From Paracidovorax avenae (GTDB lineage Bacteria > Pseudomonadota > Gammaproteobacteria > Burkholderiales > Burkholderiaceae_C), in assembly GCF_040892545.1 (NCBI RefSeq), contig NZ_CP156079.1, positions 2,825,501 to 2,889,500 of the forward strand: a stretch of DNA of 64,000 nucleotides, read 5' to 3'. This document shows, piece by piece, positions 17,546-27,122 of the stretch; positions within the stretch are counted from its first letter, which is position 1; each line of letters opens with the position of its first letter. A program made the translations under genes and the position numbers. The notes beneath the pieces are model-generated. The model was given only the letters and a program-made list of their open reading frames with translations, was not told the DNA's origin and did not search any database.

Positions 17546-19690
17546 ATGAATTCCAACGCTTTCTCCCTCCCGGGCCGCTCCCGCCGCGCCGCGCTGCATC
17601 CGCTCGCCTGTGCCGTGCTGCTGCTGGCGGCCTCCGGTGCCCGTGCGCAAACGGCCGACACCGACAACGCCTCCGCCGCGCCCCGGGCGCGCCTGCCCGA
17701 GGTGACCGTCACCGGCAATCCGCTGGGTACCGACACGGTGGTCGTGCCCGCTGCCCAGCTGTCCGGCGACGATCTCACCCTGCGCACCGAATCCACCCTC
17801 GGCCAGACGCTGGACGGCCTGCCGGGCGTGAGCAGCACCTACTTCGGCCCCAACGCCAGCCGGCCCATCATCCGTGGTCTGGACGGCGACCGCATCCGCG
17901 TGCTGCAGAACAGCGGCGCCACGCTGGATGCATCGGCGCTCAGCTTCGACCATGCCGTGCCCACCGAGGCCCTGACCACCGAGCGCATCGAGGTGCTGCG
18001 CGGCCCGGCCGCATTGCTGTATGGCGGCAGCGCGGTGGGTGGCGTGGTGAACGTCATCGACAACCGCATCCCGCGCGAGCCGCTGAACGGCGTGGACGGC
18101 AAGGCCGAAGCCTCGGCCGCCACCGGCAACGGCGAACGCGCGGGCGCGGCGATGGTGGAGGGCGGCAATGACCGCTTCGCGCTGCACGCCGACGTGTTCG
18201 ACCGCAATACGGACGATGTGCGCGTGCCCATCGACCTGGCCTGCGAGAAGCCCGGCTCTCCCGGCCTGGCGCGGCGCATCTGCAACTCGGCGAGCCACAC
18301 GCGCGGCGGCGCCGTGGGCGGAACGGCGTTCTTCGACCAGGGCTACCTGGGCCTGTCGGCCAGCACCTACCGCAGCGACTACGGCACGGTGGCCGAGGAC
18401 GACGTGACGATCGGCATGCGCTCCAACCGCTACGCGCTGGACGGCCTGTGGCGCTTCGGCGCGGGCCCGCTGCAGAGCGTGCGCGTGCAGGCCAGCCACA
18501 CGGACTACCGCCACACCGAGTACGAGGGCGGCGCTCCCGGCACCACGTTCCGCAACGGTGGCAACGATTTGCGGGTGGAGGCGAAGCACGCGCCCATCGG
18601 CCGGCTGCAGGGCGTCATCGGCCTGCAGGCCGAGGCCTCGCGGTTCTCGGCCGAGGGCGAGGAGGCCTTCGCTCCCCGCAGCCGCAGCCGCAGCACCGCG
18701 CTCTTCCTGCACGAGGAGCTGGGCATGGACTGGGGCAAGCTGACTTTCGGCGCCCGCGCGGAGCGGGACACGGTCGAATCCTTCGGCAGCCCGGAGGTGG
18801 ACCGCTTCGCCGTCGGCAAGCACGATTTCCATCCGCACAGCGCCGCCGTGGGCGCGCTGTTCAACCTCACGCCCGCCTGGCAGCTCACGTCCAACCTCTC
18901 GTACACCCAGCGCGCGCCGAAGGATTACGAGCTGTTCGCCAATGGCCCGCACGTGGCCACGGGGGCCTGGGAGACGGGCGATCCGGGCCTGGGCCTGGAG
19001 AAGGCGACCAGCGTGGACGTGGGCGCTGCGTGGAAGAGTGGCCCGAACCGCTTCGCCGCCACGGCCTTCCTGAGCCAGTTCTCCAACTACATCGGCCTCA
19101 CGCCCACCGGGCTGCTGCGTTCGGAAGAGGGGGACGTGGTGCCGGCCGGAACGGACGGCGCGCTGCCCGAGTACCGCTACCAGGGCGTGCGCGCGCGCTT
19201 CTACGGCCTGGAGGCCAGCGGCAGCGTACGGCTGGTGGGCGAAAGCGGGGTGGTGGCCCCGGCGTCCCGCCTGCTCGGCGACGGCTCCACGCTGGACCTG
19301 CAACTGCGTGGCGACATCGTGCGCGCCACCAACCGCGACACCGGCCAGCCGCTGCCGCGCATCGCGCCCCTGCGCCTGGGCAGCACGCTGCTGTGGGCGA
19401 GCGGCCCCTGGCGCGCAGGGCTCGGTTTCGACTACCTGGCCGCCCAGGACCGCGTGCCCGACGACGGTACGCGAGCGACCGGCGCCTACACGCTGTGGAA
19501 CGCCTCGCTTGGTTACCGCACACAATGGCAGTTCGGCGCCACCCGGAGCACCGCACTCTGGTACGCACGGCTGGACAACATCACCGACAAGCTGGCCTAC
19601 AGCCCCACGTCGATCCTGACGACCACGGCGTTCCCGAAGGCGCCGCTGCCCGGACGCAGCCTGAAGGTGGGCGTGAAGGTGGACTTCTGA
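17546..19690 (+). CDS. znuD: TonB-dependent outer membrane receptor, probable zinc receptor (ZnuD-like)
   Basis: A 714-residue receptor with a signal peptide ending at GARAQ (near residue 35), a TonB box (LPEVTVTG), a plug domain (about residues 50-165 with RGLDGDRIRVLQN and IEVLRGPAALLYGGSAVGG) and a beta-barrel ending in KVDF with the usual terminal phenylalanine. The plug start and the HAVPTEAL segment resemble ZnuD-type receptors. It is the last gene of the zur cluster, and zinc uptake across the outer membrane is inferred from that context. It could also carry another metal complex. Confidence 0.82.
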   Translation: MNSNAFSLPGRSRRAALHPLACAVLLLAASGARAQTADTDNASAAPRARLPEVTVTGNPLGTDTVVVPAAQLSGDDLTLRTESTLGQTLDGLPGVSSTYFGPNASRPIIRGLDGDRIRVLQNSGATLDASALSFDHAVPTEALTTERIEVLRGPAALLYGGSAVGGVVNVIDNRIPREPLNGVDGKAEASAATGNGERAGAAMVEGGNDRFALHADVFDRNTDDVRVPIDLACEKPGSPGLARRICNSASHTRGGAVGGTAFFDQGYLGLSASTYRSDYGTVAEDDVTIGMRSNRYALDGLWRFGAGPLQSVRVQASHTDYRHTEYEGGAPGTTFRNGGNDLRVEAKHAPIGRLQGVIGLQAEASRFSAEGEEAFAPRSRSRSTALFLHEELGMDWGKLTFGARAERDTVESFGSPEVDRFAVGKHDFHPHSAAVGALFNLTPAWQLTSNLSYTQRAPKDYELFANGPHVATGAWETGDPGLGLEKATSVDVGAAWKSGPNRFAATAFLSQFSNYIGLTPTGLLRSEEGDVVPAGTDGALPEYRYQGVRARFYGLEASGSVRLVGESGVVAPASRLLGDGSTLDLQLRGDIVRATNRDTGQPLPRIAPLRLGSTLLWASGPWRAGLGFDYLAAQDRVPDDGTRATGAYTLWNASLGYRTQWQFGATRSTALWYARLDNITDKLAYSPTSILTTTAFPKAPLPGRSLKVGVKVDF

Positions 19691-19723
19691 CGTAACCCGG
19701 TGGGCAGGGGCGCCTGCCCCTGC

Positions 19724-21001
19724 TCAGGACAGCCTGTCCTTGAGCCGGTACCAGGCGCCGACGAGCGGCAGGAACCAGGGCTTGCCGAAGTGGCCGGGAA
19801 TGGCCGGCCAGTCGAAGTCCTTCCAGGGGTTGAGGTCGGTGCGGCCGTCCATGACCTCCGCCATGATGGAGCCCATCAGGGTGGACATCTGGGTTCCGTG
19901 GCCGCTGTAGCCCATGGAGTAGTAGATGCCGTTGCGCTCTCCGGCGCGCGGTAGCCGGTCCCGCGTCATGTCCACCATGCCGCCCCAGCAATAGTCGATG
20001 CGTGCCTGGCCCAGCTCGGGGAAGATGCGGCGCAGCGAGGCCTGCAGGATGGCCCCGCTCTTGCGGTCGGACGTCTCGTTGGACACGGCGAAGCGCGCCC
20101 GTCCGCCCAGGAGCAGGCGGTTGTCCGGCGTGGTGCGGAAGTAGGTCACCATGTGGTTGGTGTCCACGGCCATCCGGCGCCGGGGCATGATCCGGTCGAG
20201 CACCGCGACGGGCAGCGGCTCCGTGACGATCAGGAAGGCCCCCACCGGCACGATCCTGCGGCGTATCCACCCCAGCGGCCCCGTATGGGAGGTACCGCTC
20301 GCCAGCAGGACCTGCGCGGCCTGCAGGCGGCCCCGGGGCGTTTCGATCACGTGGCCGCCGCCGTATGCGGGGCTCAGGCCGGTCATCGGCGTGTGTTCGT
20401 GCATCTCCGCTCCGCGCCGGGCCGCAGCCTCCGCGAGGCCCCGCACGAAGCGCCCCACGTGCATGCCCGCGCTCTTGCGGTAGAGCAGTCCGCCATGGAA
20501 GCTGTCCGAGCCCACTTCGGCTGCCAGGTCCGCACGGGCCACCATCGCGGTGTCGGGATCGACGCTGGCGGCCAGCAGGGCCTGTGCGCGCACCAGCTTG
20601 TCGTAATGTTCGGGCTTCGCCGCGAGCTTGATCTTGCCGACGCGCGCGAAGCTGCAGTCGATGTGCTCTTCCGCGACCAGCCGCTCCACCAGATCGACGC
20701 CCGCGTCGAAGGCCCGGTAGAGCCGGCTGGCAGCCTCGGGCCCGAGCCGCGCGGACAGCATGCCGTAGTCGTGAGCGCAGCCGTTGTTGCACATGCCGCC
20801 GTTGCGTCCCGACGCGGCGTTGCCGATGGTGGAGGCTTCGAGCAGCACCACTTTCGCCCCTTTCCTGGCGAGTGCCAGGGCGGCGGAGGAACCCGTCAGC
20901 CCGCCGCCGATGATGGCGACATCGCAGTGGCCCTCGACGGGCCCGGAGGCAGCGCTCCGGAAGGGTTCCGAGGTGTCGAGCCAATAGGATGCGAATCGCA
21001 T
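19724..21001 (-). CDS. FAD-dependent oxidoreductase (DAO / gamma-glutamylputrescine oxidase-like)
   Basis: A 425-residue flavoprotein of the DAO family. The FAD-binding dinucleotide fold is near the N-terminus (VAIIGGGLTGSSAALALARKG), with the ASGRNGG motif typical of PuuB/OrdL-like amine oxidases, and the C-terminal GYSGHGTQMS loop. Such enzymes oxidise secondary amines or N-acylated amines to aldehydes. The aldehyde dehydrogenase at the start of this cluster could take the product further. GGAG precedes the ATG at 21001. It is the last gene of a four-gene cluster; the substrate is unknown. Confidence 0.88.
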   Translation of the reverse strand: MRFASYWLDTSEPFRSAASGPVEGHCDVAIIGGGLTGSSAALALARKGAKVVLLEASTIGNAASGRNGGMCNNGCAHDYGMLSARLGPEAASRLYRAFDAGVDLVERLVAEEHIDCSFARVGKIKLAAKPEHYDKLVRAQALLAASVDPDTAMVARADLAAEVGSDSFHGGLLYRKSAGMHVGRFVRGLAEAAARRGAEMHEHTPMTGLSPAYGGGHVIETPRGRLQAAQVLLASGTSHTGPLGWIRRRIVPVGAFLIVTEPLPVAVLDRIMPRRRMAVDTNHMVTYFRTTPDNRLLLGGRARFAVSNETSDRKSGAILQASLRRIFPELGQARIDYCWGGMVDMTRDRLPRAGERNGIYYSMGYSGHGTQMSTLMGSIMAEVMDGRTDLNPWKDFDWPAIPGHFGKPWFLPLVGAWYRLKDRLS

Positions 21002-21025
21002 GGCATCTCCGGAAAAAGGGTGTGC

Positions 21026-21859
21026 TCAGTGGAAGGACTGGTTGGCGAGCGCGAACAGCTGCTCCGGCCCCGCCGCCGGCTTCCGGGGGCCGAGGACCAT
21101 GGTGGTGGCGCCGCCGACCCGATGCAGCCCGGTGGTGTCGAGCCAGTCGCCGAGCTGCAGCGCCACGGGGGTGTCGATGCGGACGAAAACGCGCCCCAGG
21201 CGGGCGAGCGCCGCCGCCACCAGGGCCCGCGCATCCGCCGCGCCGGGCGCCACCACCGGGCCGATGACGTGTCCCCGGCCGAAAGGGCGCGACAGGGCGT
21301 ATCCGCAGGCCTGTCCGCCGCGCTCGAGCACGTGGCCATCCGCCACCTGCATGAGCGCCCGCAGCATGTCCGGCCTGTGCCATCCCGTGGCCGCGTGGTC
21401 CAGGCGGGCGATGGCGGCGAAATCCGCCGGTCGTATCGGCCGGAGCGCCATGCCGGAGGGCATTTCCGGGATGGCGAGGGGAACGCCCTGGTACTGGGCG
21501 ATTTCGCCAGTCCGCACGAAGCCGCGCCGCTCGTACAGCGCAAGGCCCTCGGCCGTCGAGTTGAGCGTGATGGTGCGGGGCCCGGCCGCCGCGAGCAGCG
21601 CGTCCATCAACCGGGCCCCGTAGCCGTGCCCCTGGGCGGCCCCGGCGACGATGACCATGCCGGCGGACGCATGCGTCTCGCCGTAGGCCCACCAGGCCGC
21701 GGTACCCAACACCTCCTGGCCGCGCTGCAGCACGAAGCCCTGGCCCTGGCCGAGCGCAAAGCGCCAGTCTTCCAGCCGGTAGGGCCACGACATTTCCCGG
21801 GAGAGCTTCCAGGCGCCCTCCAGGTGCCTGTGCGAGAACACGGCGAGTTCCGGGTGCAT
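21026..21859 (-). CDS. GNAT-family N-acetyltransferase
   Basis: A 277-residue acetyltransferase with an N-terminal GNAT domain (acetyl-CoA loop AAQGHGYGARLMDALL near residue 75) and a C-terminal region (about 145-270) like the Acetyltransf_18/YitH second domain. It sits between two FAD oxidoreductase genes, so it may acylate the amine substrate or protect the pathway from an intermediate; this is an inference. Only six bases separate it from the upstream oxidoreductase stop, so these genes are cotranscribed. Confidence 0.85.
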   Translation of the reverse strand: MHPELAVFSHRHLEGAWKLSREMSWPYRLEDWRFALGQGQGFVLQRGQEVLGTAAWWAYGETHASAGMVIVAGAAQGHGYGARLMDALLAAAGPRTITLNSTAEGLALYERRGFVRTGEIAQYQGVPLAIPEMPSGMALRPIRPADFAAIARLDHAATGWHRPDMLRALMQVADGHVLERGGQACGYALSRPFGRGHVIGPVVAPGAADARALVAAALARLGRVFVRIDTPVALQLGDWLDTTGLHRVGGATTMVLGPRKPAAGPEQLFALANQSFH

Positions 21860-21865
21860 GGTCGC

Positions 21866-23266
21866 CTAGAAATCCGCGACCTTGCCCCACGCCGAGTGCC
21901 GGAACCGCTCGGGATCGTAGGGGCGGGGGTCGAAGAGGGGGGTGTCGCCGCTGGCGAGGTCGGCGATCAGGTGGCCGGCCCCCGGCCCGATGCCGAAACC
22001 GTGGCCGGAGAAGCCGGCCGCGAGGATGAACCCGGGGATGCCCGGCACCTCGCCGATGCCCGGCACGCCGTCGGGCGTGCTGTCCACGTAGCCGGCCCAG
22101 GCGTTGGCGATGTGCGCTTCCCGCAGGGCGGGCAGCAGGGCGACGGCCCGGCGGTGGGTTTCCCGCACGGCCGCAGGGTCCGCCTTCGGATCGAGTACGC
22201 GCATGCGCTCCATCGGCGTCGGCGCATCGAGGCGCCAGCGGCCCAGCGTTTCGTGGCCGCCCCGGATACCCTCCAGGCCGCCAGGGAACACATTGCGCCA
22301 GCGCTTGGCGAACATCGGGACGAACTGCGGTGCGAAGCGCAGCAGCTGCGGCGTCGGGTCCACCCGGCCACGCCCGCTGATGGCCAGCGTGTAGCTGCCG
22401 TCGCTGCGCCGGGTGAGGGACACGCCTGCCGTGTGCAGCGTGTCGGGCAGCGCCTCGGCGACCGCCGAGACGCGCACGATGGACTGGCGGACCGTCGCCT
22501 GGGGAAAGCGGATTCCCAGCTGGCGGCAGAACGAGGAGGCCCATGCGCCCCCGGCGTAGATCGCGATGCGCGTGCGGATGGTTCCGGCCTCGGTGACCAC
22601 GCCGCTGACGCGCCCGCCGTGCAGGTCGATGCCCCGGGCGGCGCAGTTCTGGTGCACCGTGCCGCCGAGCTTCATGAATGCAGAGGCGGCGGCCGGAGCG
22701 GCCTTGGCGGGATCGGCGGTGCCGTCGCTGGGGGAGAGCACCCCGCCTTTCCAGGGCCGGCCGGTCGCGCTGCCGCGCCGCGTGGCATCCTCGGCGCTCA
22801 GCATGTGCGTGACCACGCCGGCGGACTTCGCGAAGACGCCCCAGCGGGCCCAGCGGTCGAGTTCGGCCTCGTCGTTGCTCAGGTAGAACAGGCCGCAGCG
22901 CCGGAAGCCCGTGTCCTCCCCGGACTCGGCGGCGAACTGCTCCCAGAGTTCCAGGCTCTTGGTGGCCATGGGCAGTTCCCGGGCGTCGCGGTTCTGCTGC
23001 CGGCACCAGCCCCAGTTGCGGCTGGACTGTTCGGCGCCGATCCAGCCCTTTTCGACCAGGGCGACCGACATGCCCCTGCGCGCCAGGTAGTACGCGGTGA
23101 AGACGCCGATGATCCCGCCCCCGATCACGACGGCATCGGCGCTGGTGGGCAGGGGGGACGACGTCTCGATGAGGCGCAGCGGCTGTTGCATGGAAGGATC
23201 TCGCTTTTCGGTCGGAACGGAACGCAGGGACGGTGCGGGGCGCCGGGGCGGCGATGCGGCGGTCAT
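21866..23266 (-). CDS. FAD-dependent oxidoreductase (DAO family)
   Basis: A 466-residue flavoprotein with the FAD fold at about residues 43-70 (AVVIGGGIIGVFTAYYLARR), the RNWGWCRQQ motif, and the C-terminal GFSGHGFGIGPGAG loop. It resembles D-amino-acid dehydrogenase/sarcosine-oxidase-like enzymes and is distinct from the second oxidoreductase of the cluster. The ATG at 23266 overlaps the aldehyde dehydrogenase stop as ATGA and has GGGGAG upstream; a later ATG at 23191 would give a shorter N-terminus but lacks a Shine-Dalgarno. Substrate unknown, probably an amine or imino acid. Confidence 0.87.
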   Translation of the reverse strand: MTAASPPRRPAPSLRSVPTEKRDPSMQQPLRLIETSSPLPTSADAVVIGGGIIGVFTAYYLARRGMSVALVEKGWIGAEQSSRNWGWCRQQNRDARELPMATKSLELWEQFAAESGEDTGFRRCGLFYLSNDEAELDRWARWGVFAKSAGVVTHMLSAEDATRRGSATGRPWKGGVLSPSDGTADPAKAAPAAASAFMKLGGTVHQNCAARGIDLHGGRVSGVVTEAGTIRTRIAIYAGGAWASSFCRQLGIRFPQATVRQSIVRVSAVAEALPDTLHTAGVSLTRRSDGSYTLAISGRGRVDPTPQLLRFAPQFVPMFAKRWRNVFPGGLEGIRGGHETLGRWRLDAPTPMERMRVLDPKADPAAVRETHRRAVALLPALREAHIANAWAGYVDSTPDGVPGIGEVPGIPGFILAAGFSGHGFGIGPGAGHLIADLASGDTPLFDPRPYDPERFRHSAWGKVADF

Positions 23267-24735
23267 GCGTCCGGCTCCCCGGCCCAGCCCAGGATGGCCT
23301 TGGTTTCCAGGTACTCGTGGAGACCCTCGACGCCGTATTCGCGCCCGTTGCCCGATTGCTTGTAGCCGCCGAAGGGAGCGTGCGGGCTCCAGGCGGGGTT
23401 GTTGATGTGCACCTGCCCGGCACGGATCCGCATCGCGACCGCCCGGGCCGCCACGGGATCGGCGCCCTGCACGTGGGCGCCCAGGCCGTAGATGGTGTCG
23501 TTGGCGATGTCCACGGCTTCATCGACCGTGTCGTAGGGAATGAGGACGAGCACCGGTCCGAAGATTTCTTCCTGGGCGATCCGCATCCGCGGATGCACGT
23601 CGGAGAAGATGGTCGGGCGAGCATAGAAGCCGCGCTCCAGGCCCGCCGGGCGGCCGGGGCCGCCGCAGACCAGGCGCGCACCTTCCTCGATCCCGGCGGC
23701 GATCATCTCCTGCACCCGGTGGAACTGGGCCTGGTTGGCCACCGGGCCGTGCGTGGTCCGCTCCGACCGGGGATCGCCGACCACCATGCGCGACACCGCA
23801 TCGGCCGCTTGGCGCTCGGCCTCGGCCAGGCGGGCGCGCTCCACGATCATGCGCGTCGGTGCGCTGCAGGACTGGCCCACGTTGCGCATGCCCGCCGCCA
23901 CGCCGGCCGGCACGGCCACCGAAAGATCGGCATCCGGCAGGATGACATTGGGAGACTTTCCGCCCAGCTCCTGGGCCACGCGCTTGACCGTGGGCGCGGC
24001 CGCCTGTGCCACGAGGACGCCGGCCCGCGTGGAGCCGGTGATCGAGACCATGTCCACCTCCGGATGGGACGCCAGCGCGGTACCCACCTCCGGCCCTTCG
24101 CCGGCCACGAGGTTGAACACCCCGGCAGGCATCCCGGCGTCCTGCATCGCCTCGGCGAAGAGCATCGCGCTGAACGGGGACAGCTCGCTGGGCTTGAGCA
24201 CCACGGTGCATCCCGCGGCCAGCGCCGGCCCTACCTTGGCAGTGATCTGGTAGAGCGGCCAGTTCCAGGGCGTGATCAGGCCGCAGACGCCGATGGCCTC
24301 GCGCACGATGGCCATGCCGTCCCGATGGGTGACGAACGGGTGGCTGGCCGCCAGGTCGCGGGCCACGCGCAGGTGCTCCGCGGCGATCGGCACCTGCGCG
24401 GCGCGCGCCACGGCGATGGCGGACCCCATTTCCAGCGAGATCGCCTGGGCGAACGATTCCGCACGCTCCAGGACCAGGGCATGCAGCCGGCCCAGCAGGG
24501 CGGCACGCTGCTGCGGCCTGGTCGCCGACCAGGCAGGAAAGGCGCGCCGCGCCGCGGCGATCGCAGCCGCCGCGTCCCGGGCATCGCCCAGTGCGATCTC
24601 CGCCAGTGGCTGCTCGGTGGAAGGGTCGACGACGGTCGCGCGGGACGTTCCCTCCGGCCGCCGCCAGCCGCCATCGACGAAGATCCGGTCCAGGCGGCCG
24701 TCGCGGGCCAGGCGTTCGATGAGGGGAGAGGTCAT
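23263..24735 (-). CDS. Aldehyde dehydrogenase
   Basis: A 490-residue NAD(P)-dependent aldehyde dehydrogenase. Visible motifs are NWPLYQITAKVGPALAAGCT, the active-site glutamate in QELGGKSPN, the catalytic cysteine in GQSCSAPTR and EEIFGPVLV. It is first in the amine-catabolism-like cluster and would oxidise an aldehyde made by the FAD enzymes. Three in-frame ATGs (24771, 24753, 24735) lie close together with no strong Shine-Dalgarno; the last is chosen because family-like sequence (RIFVDGGWRRP) begins shortly after it. Confidence 0.9.
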   Translation of the reverse strand: MTSPLIERLARDGRLDRIFVDGGWRRPEGTSRATVVDPSTEQPLAEIALGDARDAAAAIAAARRAFPAWSATRPQQRAALLGRLHALVLERAESFAQAISLEMGSAIAVARAAQVPIAAEHLRVARDLAASHPFVTHRDGMAIVREAIGVCGLITPWNWPLYQITAKVGPALAAGCTVVLKPSELSPFSAMLFAEAMQDAGMPAGVFNLVAGEGPEVGTALASHPEVDMVSITGSTRAGVLVAQAAAPTVKRVAQELGGKSPNVILPDADLSVAVPAGVAAGMRNVGQSCSAPTRMIVERARLAEAERQAADAVSRMVVGDPRSERTTHGPVANQAQFHRVQEMIAAGIEEGARLVCGGPGRPAGLERGFYARPTIFSDVHPRMRIAQEEIFGPVLVLIPYDTVDEAVDIANDTIYGLGAHVQGADPVAARAVAMRIRAGQVHINNPAWSPHAPFGGYKQSGNGREYGVEGLHEYLETKAILGWAGEPDA

Positions 24736-24920
24736 GGGAACGATCGGCGTCATTGCAGGCAATTGCACCATGCGGCGCCCCACGGCCGGTTGGGAAAAGC
24801 GGGGCGCATAGCGATGAAGCTGCGGTTTTTGGGGGGCTCGGCGGCATGCCATGCGGCGGGCCGGCACGCGGCCTGCACGCGGGATAATCCTCCGTCGCGC
24901 GACGCCCCCTACCTTTCCAG

Positions 24921-26090
24921 ATGACTCCCCCACCGCTCCATTCCGCCTGTGCCTTCGTTCTGGCCCTGTTCGCGTCGGCGCATGCCGCCGCCCAGCCCGC
25001 CGGACCGATACCGAAGGAGGAACTGCAGATCCTCGCCAGCGTGTACCGCGAACTGCAGACTTCCCTGGTGGAGAAGCCGGACGACCGCGCACTGCTCGTC
25101 GCGGCGACCAAGGGCATGGTGCGTGAGGCGGATCCGGACAGCGGCGAGTACTTCACGGCCGCGGAGCTTGAAGCGCAGCGCCAACCTGCAGCCCCCGACG
25201 CAGAGGCCATCGGGGTCCAGCTCCGTTACCGCGGCCACCAATACCAACTCGTGCCGCTGGAGGGCAGTCCGGCCGCGCAGGCGGGCATCGCTTCCGGCGA
25301 CCGGCTGTACGCGGTCGATGGCGCGCGGGTGAAGGGGCTGGAGGGCGCCAGGGTCCGCCAGCTCCTGTCCGGTCCCGCCGGCAGCACGGTGGCGCTGACC
25401 GTTTTCCGGGAGTCCTCGCTGTCCGTCCTCACCATTGCGGTCGAGCGACGGGCCTATGCGGCCCCCAGGGTGTCGCTGTCGCGGCCGGCACCGGGCATGG
25501 CGCAATTGCGCGTGCCGCACTTCAACGCCTCGGCGCTGCAGGAGGCCGCGGAAGCGATCGCCGGGGCGTGGCAGGTGGAACCGTTCAACGCCATGATCCT
25601 GGATCTGCGCGGTTGCCCGGGAGGCCTCGTCGAATCGACGGTGGGCATTGCCTCCATGTTCCTGCCCAGGGATACGGTGGTCATGAAGACCTCCGGCGCG
25701 GGGGCGCAGGCCGGCGCCACCTACCTGGCCACCCCCGATGCCTACCGGGGCGCAGGCCGGCAGGATCCGCTGGAGAACCTGCCGCCGCAGATCCGCACGA
25801 TGGCGCTGGCGGTATTGGTGGATGCCGACACGGCGTCGGGCGCGGAAATCGTCGCGGCCGCCCTGCAGGACCACCGGCGGGCACGGGTCTTCGGCCGGCC
25901 CACGGCGGGGCGCGGCAGCATCCAGACCATCCGCCCGATGCAAAAGGGTGCGATCAAGTTCACGACGGCCTACTGGATGTCCCCGGGCGGCCGGAGCATC
26001 CAGGGAAACGGCGTGGCGCCGGACCAGATCGTGGCCGATCCCTCTGCGCAGAGCACGCTGCAGGCGGCGATGGCGTCCCTGCAAAAGTGA
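24921..26090 (+). CDS. S41-family (CtpA-like) peptidase with altered catalytic lysine
   Basis: A 389-residue exported protein with a signal peptide (cleavage near residue 24), a PDZ domain (about 95-175) and an S41 tail-specific protease domain (about 185-370). The serine motif DADTASGAEI is kept near residue 305. The motif that normally supplies the catalytic lysine (FGKG) reads TAGRGSIQ here near residue 330, so lysine is replaced by arginine. In known family members this lysine is the general base, so activity may be lost or changed. It is divergent from the aldehyde dehydrogenase and 13 bases ahead of a permease gene. Confidence 0.85.
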   Translation: MTPPPLHSACAFVLALFASAHAAAQPAGPIPKEELQILASVYRELQTSLVEKPDDRALLVAATKGMVREADPDSGEYFTAAELEAQRQPAAPDAEAIGVQLRYRGHQYQLVPLEGSPAAQAGIASGDRLYAVDGARVKGLEGARVRQLLSGPAGSTVALTVFRESSLSVLTIAVERRAYAAPRVSLSRPAPGMAQLRVPHFNASALQEAAEAIAGAWQVEPFNAMILDLRGCPGGLVESTVGIASMFLPRDTVVMKTSGAGAQAGATYLATPDAYRGAGRQDPLENLPPQIRTMALAVLVDADTASGAEIVAAALQDHRRARVFGRPTAGRGSIQTIRPMQKGAIKFTTAYWMSPGGRSIQGNGVAPDQIVADPSAQSTLQAAMASLQK

Positions 26091-26103
26091 CTCGCATCCG
26101 CCT

Positions 26104-27057
26104 GTGAACTCTCCCGTCTTCGCCTCCCTCGTTCCCGTCATCCTGTGCATCGCCATCGGATTCTTCGCGGCCCGCATCGGCTGGGTGCGGGCCACGGCCA
26201 TCAAGGACCTCTCCAACATCGTCTTCCTGGTGCTCACGCCGGCACTGCTGTTCCGCACCATGGGCGCGGTGCGGGTCCAGGACCTCAACTTCGAGCCGGT
26301 GGCGCTGTATTTCCTGGCGGCGAGCTTGGTGTTCATCGTCACCATGGCCTTCGCGGGCTTTTCCACCCGCGCGGCGGCACGCGGCCTGGCCAACATGTTC
26401 AGCAACAACATCATGATCGGCGTGCCGCTGGTCGGGCTGGTGTACGGCAAGGAAGGGCTGGTGACGCTCTTCACCCTGATCTCGCTGCACGCGCTCGTGC
26501 TGCTCACGGCTGCCACGGTCGTGTTCGAACTGGCCGAGGCGCGCGAGAGCCAGCGCTCGGGCCGCAGCGCGCCGCGCCCGGTGCTGCATACCGTGCTGCA
26601 GGCGGTGCGCAACGGCATCGTGCACCCGGTGCCGCTGCCCATCCTGGCAGGCCTGCTGTTCGGCCAGACAGGATTGGTATTGCCGGAGGTGATCGACAAG
26701 CCGCTGCAGGTGCTGGGCACCGCGCTCGGCCCCATGGCGCTGCTGCTGGTGGGGGTGACGCTGGCCTACACCAAGGTCGGCCACCATGCACGGGAGGCGC
26801 TGGGCATCGCCGTGGTCAAGAACATCGCCCACCCGCTGCTGCTGTTCGCGCTGGCCTGGGGCATGGGCCTGTCCGGCCTTTCGGTGGCGGTGATGTTCAC
26901 GGCCGCGGCGCTGCCCGTGGGGGCCAACGTGTTCCTCTTCACCCAGCGCTACGGCACCATGCAGGACGAGGTATCGGCCAGCATCGCGCTCTCGACCGCG
27001 CTGGCGCTGGTCACGGTGCCGGTGATGCTGCTGCTGGCCCAGCGGCTCTGGCACTGA
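26104..27057 (+). CDS. AEC-family permease
   Basis: A 317-residue integral membrane protein of the auxin efflux carrier family, with about ten hydrophobic segments in two halves. NNIMIGVPLVGLVYG in the first half and the final VTVPVMLLLAQRLWH are typical. Family members move organic acids or related anions. It begins with GTG at 26104, 13 bases after the peptidase stop; no Shine-Dalgarno is evident, so translation may depend on the upstream gene. Substrate unknown. Confidence 0.85.
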   Translation: MNSPVFASLVPVILCIAIGFFAARIGWVRATAIKDLSNIVFLVLTPALLFRTMGAVRVQDLNFEPVALYFLAASLVFIVTMAFAGFSTRAAARGLANMFSNNIMIGVPLVGLVYGKEGLVTLFTLISLHALVLLTAATVVFELAEARESQRSGRSAPRPVLHTVLQAVRNGIVHPVPLPILAGLLFGQTGLVLPEVIDKPLQVLGTALGPMALLLVGVTLAYTKVGHHAREALGIAVVKNIAHPLLLFALAWGMGLSGLSVAVMFTAAALPVGANVFLFTQRYGTMQDEVSASIALSTALALVTVPVMLLLAQRLWH

Positions 27058-27122
27058 AACGCCACGCCACCGGGACGCTCCGGCCGCCGCGCCCTGCCGC
27101 TTTCACAGGGCCGTGGAAAGGG

